A stretch of 64,000 nt of DNA from positions 3,286,001 to 3,350,000 of the forward strand of contig NZ_CP178732.1 in the NCBI RefSeq assembly GCF_047324175.1. The letters are read 5' to 3'. Below the pieces are notes generated by a model. That model was given only the letters and a program-made list of their open reading frames with translations, was not told where the DNA came from and ran no database searches. The stretch is from Acerihabitans sp015654925 (GTDB lineage: Bacteria > Pseudomonadota > Gammaproteobacteria > Enterobacterales > Enterobacteriaceae). The translations under genes were made by a program, and so were the position numbers. Shown piece by piece: positions 8,782 to 18,246 of the stretch; position 1 is the stretch's first letter, and each line of letters starts with the position of its first letter.

Positions 8782-9281
8782 TTTTGAAAAGCACAACGAT
8801 TTTACCAACCCAATAAGGTTCAAGCCTTTTCACCGCGGCATATAACAATGTTCATCCTTATAATTGATTCGATAAGATCAAAATATACCTGTTTTCTGCG
8901 TAATATTCGTTACGAGTTCAAAGTGATAAAACCCGCCGCAAAAACAGGGCCGCTGCCATCGCGTCTCATCCCATTAACAAGATCACAGATCTCATGCCGT
9001 GGAACCTCACAATATCTGCCGAGGTGAATTTGGCATGACCGGTAACAATCCATCTCTTCATGGTGAACCTGGATATGCTCAATGCCGTCACCGCTTTTAT
9101 TGGCGCGCTGGATTGCCCCGGGTACGTCATTAATACCGTCCCCTGGATAGTCGTCAATGCACGTTATATCCCATGCGTTCAGACGCTGAACATAAAATTA
9201 CTGGCTTTACTGCTCATTATCACGTCCTCCCTTACGTGTTCTGTGCAGACGTAAAGCCTAGACAACAAACCGCAACCTTCG
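8782..9281. other. Intergenic region at the left edge of the composition-shifted block
   Basis: Short open frames exist on both strands (for example 9060-9254 plus and 8966-9157 minus), but none has a recognisable product or a convincing ribosome binding site. Codon use changes across this interval: genes to the right prefer A/T-ending codons more than genes to the left. No tRNA, integrase or clear attachment repeat is visible. Confidence 0.4.
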
Positions 9282-11243
9282 TTATTTCTTCGACATGGCG
9301 GGGTAACGTTGACGCAACTGACCAAATATCTGCGCCATGTCCGCCGTTTCGCCGGTTATCTCTACAGCACGGAACACCTGGGTTTTTAAAAAATGCCGCC
9401 AGCTAATCGGCGCATCGGCCAAAAACACCGTCAGCAACTGATAGCGCGCCGGCGTCCACAGTTTTTCAAAAGCGCTACGGGCCGCGCCATGGTCGAAATG
9501 CCGCACCGGACTTTGCAGCATGCTGGCACGCAAATCGGCCGTAACCGCGCGATCGATTTCATCTTCAACAATCACTACGCCATACTGACTGCGGGCCGCG
9601 TCACTGCTCACAAAACCGCAGCGCACATCGGTTAATACCGCCTGTGGATCGCGCTGTGCGGGCTGGCCGTAACCGCCCGCGCCGGGACCGCGCACTTCAA
9701 CCACATCGCCCGGCTGGCATGTGATCACGTCGGTATTACCATGCTCTATCGCCTTGCCGTCGCGCAGGGTGCGAAAGTGCGACAGCGCGCCTGACCTGCC
9801 GCCGACCGTACCCGCCGAAGCGAATACCGATCGGTTACGGTTGCGTGCGGTGATGATCGTATCCGGTGAAAACACCTCAAACACCATTTCGGTTGCCAGT
9901 CCGCCGCGATATTTACCTGCACCCGCGCTGTCCTGCGCTAAGCCATAACGTCTGAAGCGAATCGGCACTTCTGCCTCGTTGATTTCGATCGGGGTATTTT
10001 TCAGAAACGCGGATAAGCCGCCAGACCCTTCCGGCCCGTCATGACGAGGCGTGCCGCCTGCTCCGCCGCCAACCGGTCCCAGCGACGCCACTATGCTGCG
10101 ATCCTGTGCATCGCTGGTGCGTATGTTCATAATCGAATTACCGCCGGGAGAATTAGCAGGTAATCGATCCGGCATCGCCAGTGAAAATACGCCTACGGTG
10201 GCGATCTGCGATAGCGCACAGGTCAGCGAGCGCATACCCACTGCCGCTGGCGCTTCACAATTCATCACCGTGCCTGCCGGCAAAATCGCACGTGTCGGAC
10301 GCAACGTTCCGGCATTGAGCAGCAGGTTACGATCCAGCGTGGAGAGCACATAGGTTACGCCGACCAGCGCCAGCGGATGCCGCTCGCGCCCGCCAGTCGG
10401 CATGTTAAGTGATGAGCTCAGTTGCGGATCGCTGCCGGTATAATCGAGTTCAAGCGTATCGCCCTGCACACGCAGCGTAATCGCCACGCGACACGGATAA
10501 CCTCCTTCGCCATCTTCATCGGCGTAATCGGCATAGAAATATTCGCCATCCGGAATCGTCGCGATGATGCTGCGCGCCTGGCGTTCGGCGTAATCCAGAA
10601 TGCCTTCGATGCCTTGCAAAAAGTCCTCCACACCGAATCGGGCAATGATGTCGTGAATTTTGCGCTCGCCGATATTGACTGACGCGATCTGCGCTTTGAA
10701 GTCACCCCAGTTTTGCTCCGGCACGCGCACGTTAAGGCGCATAATGCGCGCAATGTCTTCATTTAATTCGCCGTTGCGCATGATTTTCAGCGGCGGAATG
10801 CGGATACCTTCCTGCGCAATATCGGTGAGCGATCGCGACAGCGACGCCGGAACCGCGCCGCCAACGTCAGTATTATGAATATGTCCCACCACAAAGCAGA
10901 CGATTTCGCCATGGTAGAAAACCGGCTTCCAGATATGGGTATCGGGTGAATGGGTTGCAACGTTGCCCGCATAAGAATCATTGGTAATGCATATGTCGCC
11001 TTCATGGTAGTCGTCGATCAACGCCAGCACCGGCGCATAGTCGATACCGCTATACCAGGGCGCGCCAAAGCTGCGCGGCGAGGCAAAGGCCAGGCCGTCA
11101 CGACTGACAATCTGGCAGGAGAAATCTTCGGTCTCTTTAACGAAAGTCGAGTGCGCGGTGCGCATGAGGGTAAACGCCATCGCGTCGGCGGCGGCCGCGC
11201 AGTAATTGGCGAGAACCTGTAAGTTACGTCCGTCAATTGCCAT
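9282..11243 (-). CDS. hyuB: Hydantoinase B / oxoprolinase beta-type subunit (HyuB family)
   Basis: ATP-dependent cyclic-amide hydrolase subunit that pairs with HyuA; relatives open hydantoins, 5-oxoproline or N-methylhydantoin, and some act as acetone-type carboxylases. It is 653 aa. The N-terminal region reads NYCAAAADAMAFTLMRTAHST and FSCQIVSRDG, and the middle holds ITNDSYAGNVATHSPD and HNTDVGGAVP, all typical of HyuB; the glycine-rich GGGAGGTPRHDGPEGSGG follows. The ATG is 1 base after the HyuA stop (TAA-G-ATG), so the two are translationally coupled. The precise substrate is unknown; the neighbouring aminotransferase, amidohydrolase and transporter point to a nitrogenous substrate. Confidence 0.9.
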   Translation of the reverse strand: MAIDGRNLQVLANYCAAAADAMAFTLMRTAHSTFVKETEDFSCQIVSRDGLAFASPRSFGAPWYSGIDYAPVLALIDDYHEGDICITNDSYAGNVATHSPDTHIWKPVFYHGEIVCFVVGHIHNTDVGGAVPASLSRSLTDIAQEGIRIPPLKIMRNGELNEDIARIMRLNVRVPEQNWGDFKAQIASVNIGERKIHDIIARFGVEDFLQGIEGILDYAERQARSIIATIPDGEYFYADYADEDGEGGYPCRVAITLRVQGDTLELDYTGSDPQLSSSLNMPTGGRERHPLALVGVTYVLSTLDRNLLLNAGTLRPTRAILPAGTVMNCEAPAAVGMRSLTCALSQIATVGVFSLAMPDRLPANSPGGNSIMNIRTSDAQDRSIVASLGPVGGGAGGTPRHDGPEGSGGLSAFLKNTPIEINEAEVPIRFRRYGLAQDSAGAGKYRGGLATEMVFEVFSPDTIITARNRNRSVFASAGTVGGRSGALSHFRTLRDGKAIEHGNTDVITCQPGDVVEVRGPGAGGYGQPAQRDPQAVLTDVRCGFVSSDAARSQYGVVIVEDEIDRAVTADLRASMLQSPVRHFDHGAARSAFEKLWTPARYQLLTVFLADAPISWRHFLKTQVFRAVEITGETADMAQIFGQLRQRYPAMSKK

Positions 11244-11244
11244 C

Positions 11245-13290
11245 TTATGCCTCCAGCGCCGTGATCAGCAGATTGCCAAATAGATCCACATTTACCTTCA
11301 TCTGCGGCGGCACGCAGGTAGTGCAATCATCCTGCGCGATAATCACCGGGCCGTTGAGCTGATGTCCGGCGAACAGCGTGTTACGTAACACCACATCCAC
11401 CTGATGAAATGCGCCGTCCATCCACGCCTGGACCCGCTTCACCGGCTTAACCGGTCCACTGGCGGGGGCTAAACGATTAAGCGTCGGTTTAGGCGTGGGC
11501 GAGGAGATGACCAAACGCAGATTGATCAGTTGAACAGGGGCAGCACCATCGCCATGACCAAACATCTGCTGGTGCTGTTGATCAAAAGCACGGTGTAACG
11601 CGGTAACGTCAGCCTGCATCAGCCATTCCGGCTCCAACGCGACCTCGATCTCAAATGACTGCCCGCGATAGCGCATATCGGCGCTGAATTGGAGGCTGAA
11701 AGGCATATCCTTGCCGTGCTCCTGTGCCAGCCAGTCGCGCGCGCGCTGGCTTAACGTTTCGGCTTCGGTGGCCAGCTGAGCGGCGAGTTGCTTATCAAGG
11801 TCGCTATACAGCGTACGGATAAAATCGTTGCGAATATCCGCCACTAGCCCACCGAGCGCAGAAAGCACTCCAGGCGTCGGCGGCACGATAATCCCCTTCA
11901 TGTTCAGCTCCCGCGCCAGAAAACAGCCCATCATCGGCCCGGCGCCGCCAAAGGCGAGGAACCAGAATTCCCGCGGGTCCAGACCAAAGCGCGACAGCAA
12001 ACCGCTGGTATCACCATACATGCTGGAAACGGCGAGTTCGATTGCCGTTTCTGCGGCCTCTTCGATGGAAATATTCAAGGTATCGGCCAACGGTTGCCAG
12101 GCGGCACGCGCGGCGGGTACATCGACCTTAACTGCGTTATAGCCAAGATCGCCATGTCCGATCATGCCGCAAACCGCAAAGGCATCGGTCGCGGTTGGCT
12201 GACTACCGCCGCGTTGAAAACAGACCGGCCCTGGCAACGAACCGGCACTCTCTGGACCCATTTGCATTACGCCCTGTCCGTCAATCCATGCCAGCGATCC
12301 GCCGCCCTGTCCCACCGATGTCACCGCGACCGACGGGATATAAATGGGAAAATCGCCGATGATTTCGCCATTGCCCTGCGCCACCTGGCCGTCAATGATT
12401 ACCGCCACGTCGGCGCTGGTGCCACCAATATCCAGGCTGAGAATGTTATCGAAACCGCAGGCGCCGGCGAGATAACTCGCGCCAATCACCCCCGATGCCG
12501 TGCCGGACAAAATCATCTGCACGCATTCACGCTTAGCCTGTTCAACGCCCATCACGCCACCGTTGGATTTGGTAATACGCGGCGGCGGCGTTACGCCCAG
12601 GGTATGCAAGGCGTTTTCAAATGATTCAAGATAATGAATCGCCATCGGCTGCACGTAAGCATTGATAGTGGCGGTAATGGTGCGTTCATACTCACGAATA
12701 ATCGGCCAAATATCGGCAGAACAGGAGGTCAGTAATTCAGGCGAGACCTCCTCAATGATAGCTTTTACCGCCGCTTCATTATGGGGATTGCGGTAGCTGT
12801 GCAGCAACGACACGACAATACCCTGACATCCGGCAGCGCGTGCTTTGTTAATCGCGTTAAGCACGCTTTGCCGATCGACCGGTTGCAATACATTGCCGTC
12901 GCGGTCGGTGCGTTCACTAACGGCAAATACCCGGTCGCGCGTGATTAACGGCGTTGGGCGGCGTGAAAACAGATCGTGAATATGTGGAATTTTGAGGCGT
13001 GCCAGTTCCAGCACATCACAAAATCCCTCGGTGGCAAACAGCGCCAGCCGCACGCCTTTACGCTGAATCACCGCGTTGATGCCGACCGTGGTGCCGTGGG
13101 TAAAGTAACCCACTTCACCGGGCTGAATGTTGTCGCGCTGCTGAAACTGCGCCAGACCGGTAAGAATTTCACTGCCCGGTCGATCCGGGCGCGATAAGAC
13201 TTTCAACGTATGAAGCTGGTTGGTTTGCTGATCTAACACGGCAAAATCAGTGAACGATCCGCCGATATCCACGCCAACACGGTAACGCAT
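11245..13290 (-). CDS. hyuA: Hydantoinase A / oxoprolinase alpha-type subunit (HyuA family)
   Basis: ATPase-fold partner of HyuB. It is 681 aa. It begins MRYRVGVDIGGSFTDFAVL, the phosphate-binding motif of the actin-like ATPase fold, continues with GYFTHGTTVGINAVIQRKG, and has the second phosphate/adenosine motifs ILSLDIGGTSADVAVI and FLAFGGAGPMMG. The gene follows a GNAT acetyltransferase gene after 18 bases and runs directly into hyuB, so GNAT-hyuA-hyuB is likely one transcript. As with hyuB, substrate assignment (hydantoin, 5-oxoproline, N-methylhydantoin) is open. Confidence 0.9.
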   Translation of the reverse strand: MRYRVGVDIGGSFTDFAVLDQQTNQLHTLKVLSRPDRPGSEILTGLAQFQQRDNIQPGEVGYFTHGTTVGINAVIQRKGVRLALFATEGFCDVLELARLKIPHIHDLFSRRPTPLITRDRVFAVSERTDRDGNVLQPVDRQSVLNAINKARAAGCQGIVVSLLHSYRNPHNEAAVKAIIEEVSPELLTSCSADIWPIIREYERTITATINAYVQPMAIHYLESFENALHTLGVTPPPRITKSNGGVMGVEQAKRECVQMILSGTASGVIGASYLAGACGFDNILSLDIGGTSADVAVIIDGQVAQGNGEIIGDFPIYIPSVAVTSVGQGGGSLAWIDGQGVMQMGPESAGSLPGPVCFQRGGSQPTATDAFAVCGMIGHGDLGYNAVKVDVPAARAAWQPLADTLNISIEEAAETAIELAVSSMYGDTSGLLSRFGLDPREFWFLAFGGAGPMMGCFLARELNMKGIIVPPTPGVLSALGGLVADIRNDFIRTLYSDLDKQLAAQLATEAETLSQRARDWLAQEHGKDMPFSLQFSADMRYRGQSFEIEVALEPEWLMQADVTALHRAFDQQHQQMFGHGDGAAPVQLINLRLVISSPTPKPTLNRLAPASGPVKPVKRVQAWMDGAFHQVDVVLRNTLFAGHQLNGPVIIAQDDCTTCVPPQMKVNVDLFGNLLITALEA

Positions 13291-13308
13291 GTCGAGGTAA
13301 CTCCAGGG

Positions 13309-13755
13309 TCAGGAGAGAGGAAATTCCATCAGCTTGTGCGGTTCTTTCACCACGCACCAGCCGAGTCGCTGGTAAACCTGATGGGCATCATTAGTAGAAA
13401 GCATCCAGCGATGAACGCTGTTTAATTCCTTATGCTCGCGAACGCAGGTTGCAAGCCAGCTACCCAATCCATGGCCGCGCCAGTTTTCATCAATCATGAC
13501 ATCACACAGCCAGCCGAAGCGGGTGTAATCGGTGATCAACCGGGCAAAACCAATTTGCGCATGCTGGTGATAAAGGCCAAACGGCAGCGAGCCGGCAATG
13601 GCCCGTTCGGTTTTCTGGCGTGGCTGGCCCTTAGCCCAATATGAGCGTTCCGAAAGCTGGTAATGAATCCAATCAAGATCGAGGCGCTGACGTTCGGTGG
13701 AAATAGTGAAGTCATCACGCTGCCACTCATGATCGGCGATGCGTAAAACTGTCAT
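13309..13755 (-). CDS. GNAT family N-acetyltransferase
   Basis: 148 aa protein of the small GNAT type, transferring acetyl from acetyl-CoA to an amine. The acetyl-CoA loop appears as ENWRGHGLGSWLATCV (R/Q-x-x-G-x-G/A pattern), preceded by GFARLITDYTRFGWLCDVMID and followed by HRWMLSTNDAHQVYQRLGW. It is first in the hyuAB transcript. Acetylation of an amino acid or amine in this pathway is a reasonable inference, but detoxification of an unrelated amine is equally possible. Confidence 0.82.
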   Translation of the reverse strand: MTVLRIADHEWQRDDFTISTERQRLDLDWIHYQLSERSYWAKGQPRQKTERAIAGSLPFGLYHQHAQIGFARLITDYTRFGWLCDVMIDENWRGHGLGSWLATCVREHKELNSVHRWMLSTNDAHQVYQRLGWCVVKEPHKLMEFPLS

Positions 13756-13961
13756 GGCAACTCCTTGTAACAGGTAGGATTAGTGTAAAAGCGTTGATGC
13801 AGACAGCACGGCTGAAGCGGCCGCTTGAACCATTAGAATAAAGGGAATTTGCGTCTGGGAAGAAATTTTATGCTGCGGGGGATCGGAAGCGCGGACAGAA
13901 GCGGGTTCACTCTAACCTTCGTCGGGAGGCGGCCGGTGAAGGTCAGCGTGAGGGCGGAAAG

Positions 13962-14474
13962 TTATATCCCAAGCTCAACAGAATTATGTTTAGCAATCAA
14001 CGATCGCAACGGCACGCTACTCTTCATAATCGGTGATTTAATCACGATGTAACTGAAATATTTATCGATACCGATCTGGGCATCAAGCAACTTCTCAATC
14101 ACTTCCTGATAATGTTCAATGCTGCGGGTAATAAAACGCAGCAAATAATCGTAACCACCGGTAATCAGATGGCATTCCATCAGCTCATCCACCTCCCGAA
14201 TTGCGTTTTCAAACTTAATGAAATCTTCGCGTCGATGGCCCGACAAGGTAACCTCGGTAAATACCGTGACGGAATTGGTGATCTTGGTCAGGTTGATGTG
14301 GGCTTCATAGCCGGTGATAAACCCCGCTTGCTCCAGTCGCTTAACCCGCTGCAGGCAGGGGCTGGGCGATAATCCTACGGCGTCTGCGAGATTAACATTG
14401 CTGATACGGCCATCTTTCTGGAGTTGCACCAGGATATTGATGTCGATGCGATCGAGTTTCATTAAGCCGTTCAT
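13962..14474 (-). CDS. Lrp/AsnC family transcriptional regulator
   Basis: DNA-binding regulator that senses amino acids. With the ATG at 14474 (GAGGGG about 5 bases upstream) it is 170 aa, the usual size. The N-terminal winged helix reads LDRIDINILVQLQKDGRISN, VNLADAVGLSPSPCLQRVKR and LEQAGFITGY; the C-terminal RAM ligand domain has LMECHLITGGYDYLLRF. An earlier non-ATG start (14486) is possible. It sits between two minus-strand groups in the block and is the most likely local controller, with an amino acid or its derivative as effector. Confidence 0.92.
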   Translation of the reverse strand: MNGLMKLDRIDINILVQLQKDGRISNVNLADAVGLSPSPCLQRVKRLEQAGFITGYEAHINLTKITNSVTVFTEVTLSGHRREDFIKFENAIREVDELMECHLITGGYDYLLRFITRSIEHYQEVIEKLLDAQIGIDKYFSYIVIKSPIMKSSVPLRSLIAKHNSVELGI

Positions 14475-14736
14475 AGCACCCCTCATTGTTGAGCAACCGT
14501 GCAGGATATCCCGGATGTATACCCTTGTATTTTATATCGTAACGGCGTCGGCCAGGGTTGCCCGCCGCGGTCAGTGGGCAGAGCTTGCCCGCGAGATTCA
14601 CAATCTTGCCGCCTTACTGCAACATAAATTATCTTGGGTATAACATATTTCAAGGTCACTGCGCCAGCCTGACGCAGCAGTTCCACCAGTGGGATACTTT
14701 CAATTTATTCAAGCAATATCAATGAGGAAACGGCCG

Positions 14737-16053
14737 TTAACCGAGCCGTCCCGTGGCGCGCGCCAGCGCGATATCAAAGATATGCAGCGCCTCTTCCAAC
14801 TGTGAATCCGTTGTTACCAGCGGCGCAAGAAAACGTACCGTATTGCGATGCAGGCCACACTTAATCAGCAGCAGACCTTCCTGACAGGCGCAATCGAGAA
14901 TTTTTTGCGTTAGCGCCGCATCCGGGCGACCCGTCTCGAAATCGTGTATTTCTACAGCCTGCATAAAACCCACGCCACGCACATCGCTGATGCAGGGGTA
15001 TTTTTCGGCCAGTTGGCGCAGCCGGGCATTAAGCTGTTCACCAAGCTGATGAGATCGCGCCAGCAGATTGTCATTTTCCAACAGGTCCAGCACGGCCAGC
15101 GCCGCGGCGCAGGCCAACGCATTGCCGCCATAGGTACCGCCTAATCCGCCGGGCGCCGGCGCGTCCATGATTACCGCTTTGCCTACCACGCCGGAGATCG
15201 GCAAACCACCGCCCAGGCTTTTCGCCACCGTGACCAGATCGGGTTTGATACCGAGATGTTCAAATGCAAACATTTTGCCGGTGCGACCAAAACCGGTTTG
15301 CACTTCATCGCAAATTAACAGAATACCGTACTGCTCGGTGATGCGACGCAGCGCCTGCATAAAGGCGCTGCCGGCTGGCAGGAAACCGCCATCGCCCTGC
15401 ACCGGCTCGATGATAATTGCCGCCACGCGCTCAGGCACAATCTGTACCGCGAACAGTTGATCCAGCGCTTTAAGACAATCCACTTCGCTTATGCCATGCA
15501 GCGGATTAGGGAATGGTAGACGATAAATCTCCCCAGGAAACGGGCCAAAGTTCTGTTTGTACGGCGCGCTCATGCCGGTCAGGGTAACACCCAATAAGGT
15601 ACGACCATGGAATGCCCCGTCAAAGGCGATAATGCCGGGGCGTTGCGTATGTGCGCGGGCAATTTTCACCGCGTTTTCAACCGCTTCAGCGCCGCTGGTA
15701 AAGAACACGCTTTTGTACGCCTCATCGCCGCCGATCAGTTGATTAAGACGTTGCGCCAGTTCGATATAACCAGGATAGGCGACTACCTGAAAACAGGCAT
15801 GTGAGACCAGACCGAGCTGGCGCGTCACCGCGTTAACCACCGCCGGGTGATTATGGCCTACATTGAGCACGCCAATACCGCCGACGAAATCGAGATATCG
15901 ATTGCCTTCCACATCCCACACTTCACTGCCCTTTGCGCGCTCAATCACCAACGGATGCGCGGTCAGCACGCCACGCGGCACGTTCTGCTCACGCGTATTC
16001 AGTAATATTGCATTATCAAAATATGTTTGCTGTTCTGCCATGTCATTCTGCAT
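14737..16053 (-). CDS. gabT: Class III PLP aminotransferase, 4-aminobutyrate aminotransferase (GabT) type
   Basis: Transfers an omega-amino group to 2-oxoglutarate; GABA is the classical donor, giving succinate semialdehyde. The ATG at 16053 has GAGGG 7 bases upstream and gives 438 aa. Hallmarks are FVGGIGVLNVGHNHP, FFTSGAEAVENAVKIAR, GRTLLGVTLTG, IIEPVQGDGGF, LLICDEVQTGFGRTGK and the PLP lysine in VTVAKSLGGGLPISG. Two aldehyde dehydrogenases further along the block (one GabD-like) would complete oxidation of the resulting semialdehyde. Other omega-amino acids or diamines remain possible substrates. Confidence 0.88.
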   Translation of the reverse strand: MQNDMAEQQTYFDNAILLNTREQNVPRGVLTAHPLVIERAKGSEVWDVEGNRYLDFVGGIGVLNVGHNHPAVVNAVTRQLGLVSHACFQVVAYPGYIELAQRLNQLIGGDEAYKSVFFTSGAEAVENAVKIARAHTQRPGIIAFDGAFHGRTLLGVTLTGMSAPYKQNFGPFPGEIYRLPFPNPLHGISEVDCLKALDQLFAVQIVPERVAAIIIEPVQGDGGFLPAGSAFMQALRRITEQYGILLICDEVQTGFGRTGKMFAFEHLGIKPDLVTVAKSLGGGLPISGVVGKAVIMDAPAPGGLGGTYGGNALACAAALAVLDLLENDNLLARSHQLGEQLNARLRQLAEKYPCISDVRGVGFMQAVEIHDFETGRPDAALTQKILDCACQEGLLLIKCGLHRNTVRFLAPLVTTDSQLEEALHIFDIALARATGRLG

Positions 16054-16166
16054 TTTCAACCCTCATCCACGTAACGTTCGATTGGCTCAATTATCGCAAG
16101 CTGTCGGTTTCTCACGCTGCCGTAATGGCGCGGGCAGCGGCATTTTCTGTTTACATCCCGCTGCAA

Positions 16167-17318
16167 TCAGCAGGGAAATTTTTCACCCAGCGCCTGACGA
16201 ACCAGCGCGGCAAACGCATTGACGCCATGGGGGATCAGCGCATCATTGAAATCATAAGCGCAATGGTGAAGCGGCTTGCTGGGCGCACTGCCCAACCACA
16301 GATAGGCCCCGGCCCTGGCCTGCAGCATAAAAGCAAAATCTTCGGAGGTCAGCGCCGGTTGGCGAGCGATCCCGGCCTTAAAACCGGCCTGTTTTAAGGC
16401 GTTCAGCGCGAAGTGAGCTTCGGCTTCACTGTTTACCGTAGCCGGGTAATAGCGCAGATAACTCACCTCGACCTCAAGTCCATGTGCCGCCGTAACGTGC
16501 TTTGCCGTGTGACGCAACCGTGATTCGAGCACATCCTGCGCCGCCGGGCTAAAGGTGCGCACCGTGCCGGTAATACTGGCCTCGGCCGGGATCATGTTGT
16601 GGGAAAAACCGCCCTGTATCCGCGTCACCGTGAGTAAGCCCGGTTCGCAGGGATCGAGCGCGCGCGCCACCAGCGTATTTAGCTGTACCACCAGCTCACT
16701 GGCCGCTAACAAAGTATCGCGAGTGAGATGGGGTTGCGCGGCATGACCGCCGCCGCCTTTCACCGTGATGTCGAAGCGATCGGCCGCCGCCATGATGGCC
16801 CCCGGACGCGTTTGCACCTCACCGAGCGGCAGTTCGGGCCAGTTATGGATGGCGTAGATCGCCTCGCAGGGAAAACGGCTGAACAGCGCATCGTCAATCA
16901 TCGCTTTGGCGCCCGCCAGCCCTTCTTCAGCAGGCTGGAAAATAAAACAGACGCTGCCATCAAAGTCCGTGTGCCGCGCCAATTGTTCCGCCGCGCCTAA
17001 CAACATCACGGTATGACCATCGTGCCCGCAGGCATGGCACACGCCTTCAACGCGGCTTTTCCAGGCTGTGGTGCCGTTGTCCTGCATCGGCAGCGCATCC
17101 ATGTCGGCGCGCAGGCCGATCATGCGATCGCTTTGCCCTTTCTTTAATATGCCCACCACGCCGGTTTTACCGATGCCCCGATGAACTTCGATGTCGAGTT
17201 GCTGGAGAAACTGCGCCACAATATCGCTGGTGCGCTGTTCCTGATAACCCAATTCAGGATGGGCATGCAGATCGCGGCGCAGCGCGATTAGCCGTTCTCT
17301 GTCCGTATCAACATTCAT
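16167..17318 (-). CDS. M20D family amidohydrolase (hippurate/IAA-amino acid hydrolase type)
   Basis: Metal-dependent hydrolase of N-acyl amino acids. The ATG at 17318 follows the upstream stop by one base and has GAGG about 8 bases before it, giving 383 aa. Metal-ligand motifs are visible: RADMDALPM, CHACGHDGHTVMLLGAA, FIFQPAEEGLAGAKAMI, and YAIHNWPELPLG; the lid domain carries GGGGHAAQPHLTRD. The last ligand His is in LHHCAYDFND near the C-terminus. It is coupled to the GhrA-like reductase gene. It probably frees an amino acid from an acylated substrate brought in by the ABC transporter of this block. Confidence 0.9.
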   Translation of the reverse strand: MNVDTDRERLIALRRDLHAHPELGYQEQRTSDIVAQFLQQLDIEVHRGIGKTGVVGILKKGQSDRMIGLRADMDALPMQDNGTTAWKSRVEGVCHACGHDGHTVMLLGAAEQLARHTDFDGSVCFIFQPAEEGLAGAKAMIDDALFSRFPCEAIYAIHNWPELPLGEVQTRPGAIMAAADRFDITVKGGGGHAAQPHLTRDTLLAASELVVQLNTLVARALDPCEPGLLTVTRIQGGFSHNMIPAEASITGTVRTFSPAAQDVLESRLRHTAKHVTAAHGLEVEVSYLRYYPATVNSEAEAHFALNALKQAGFKAGIARQPALTSEDFAFMLQARAGAYLWLGSAPSKPLHHCAYDFNDALIPHGVNAFAALVRQALGEKFPC

Positions 17319-17319
17319 C

Positions 17320-18246
17320 TCAGTAGCCTCGCGAGCGATCAATCAAGCCCGGCATTGGCTCACCGCGCTGATAGCGGCGCAGGTTAGCCAGCAATGCCGC
17401 AATGGCGCTTTCGTTTTGCGTTTGACTGGCAATATGCGGCGTGAGCCAGATTGCCGGATGCGACCAAAAAGGGTGTCCCTCCGGCAGCGGTTCCGGATCG
17501 GTGACATCAATTATCGCTGCGCGCAGGTGCCCGCTTTCCAGCGCGGCCAGTAAATCGTTGTGGTTAAGCTGTGGCCCGCGTCCGGCCTGCACCAGCCCTG
17601 CGCCGTAGGGCAACTGGCGGAACAGCTCGCCGTTGAGCAGGCCTTTGGTCGCTGACGTCAACGGCAGCAGACAGACCAGAATGTCGCTGTGCGCCAGAAA
17701 ATCAGCCAGACGCGCCTCACCGTGCCAGCAGCGCACGCCAGCAAGTTCGCGCGGAGTGCGACTCCAGCCCGCGCAATCGAAGCCCATCGCCACCAGCTGT
17801 TTCAGCGCGGCCTGACCAAGCTCGCCCAACCCCATAACGCCGACCCGGCGCTGGGAGGCAGGTATCGCATTGTGCGCGAGCCATAGCTGGTCACGCTGCT
17901 GTTGAAAATAGCGCGGCATATCGCGATGCAGCCCCATCACCGCAAAGGTGATGTATTCAACCATGCCTTGTGTCAGCCCTGGCTCAATCATTCGCACCAC
18001 CGGTAAATTGTCCGGTAAGGTGGAGAGATCAAACCGATCGGCGCCGGCGCCTACCGAGAACAGCACCTTAAGCCGGGGAAATATGGCAGCGATATTTTCT
18101 GGCGGCTGCCACGCCACCAGCACCTCTACCTGTTCAGACTCGCCAGTATCAGGCCAAATATGCAGTTGGATATCCGGCGCGTGCTGTGCCAGCCAGCGCT
18201 GCCAGATCAGGCCGCGCCCGGGTTCCGATTTATAGACGATATGCAT
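17320..18246 (-). CDS. NAD(P)-dependent 2-hydroxyacid dehydrogenase, GhrA-like
   Basis: Reduces 2-keto acids such as glyoxylate and hydroxypyruvate. The ATG at 18246 overlaps the stop of the preceding GNAT gene (TGATG), so this start is preferred over upstream in-frame codons; the protein is then 308 aa and begins MHIVYKSEPGRG like the family. The Rossmann motif GVMGLGELGQAALKQL, the arginine of the phosphate-2' region (GWSRTPREL), catalytic Arg in VQAGRGPQLN, Glu in DPEPLPEGHPFW and His in LTPHIASQTQ are in order, and the tail LIDRSRGY is typical of GhrA. It may reduce the keto acid produced by oxidative deamination. Confidence 0.88.
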   Translation of the reverse strand: MHIVYKSEPGRGLIWQRWLAQHAPDIQLHIWPDTGESEQVEVLVAWQPPENIAAIFPRLKVLFSVGAGADRFDLSTLPDNLPVVRMIEPGLTQGMVEYITFAVMGLHRDMPRYFQQQRDQLWLAHNAIPASQRRVGVMGLGELGQAALKQLVAMGFDCAGWSRTPRELAGVRCWHGEARLADFLAHSDILVCLLPLTSATKGLLNGELFRQLPYGAGLVQAGRGPQLNHNDLLAALESGHLRAAIIDVTDPEPLPEGHPFWSHPAIWLTPHIASQTQNESAIAALLANLRRYQRGEPMPGLIDRSRGY

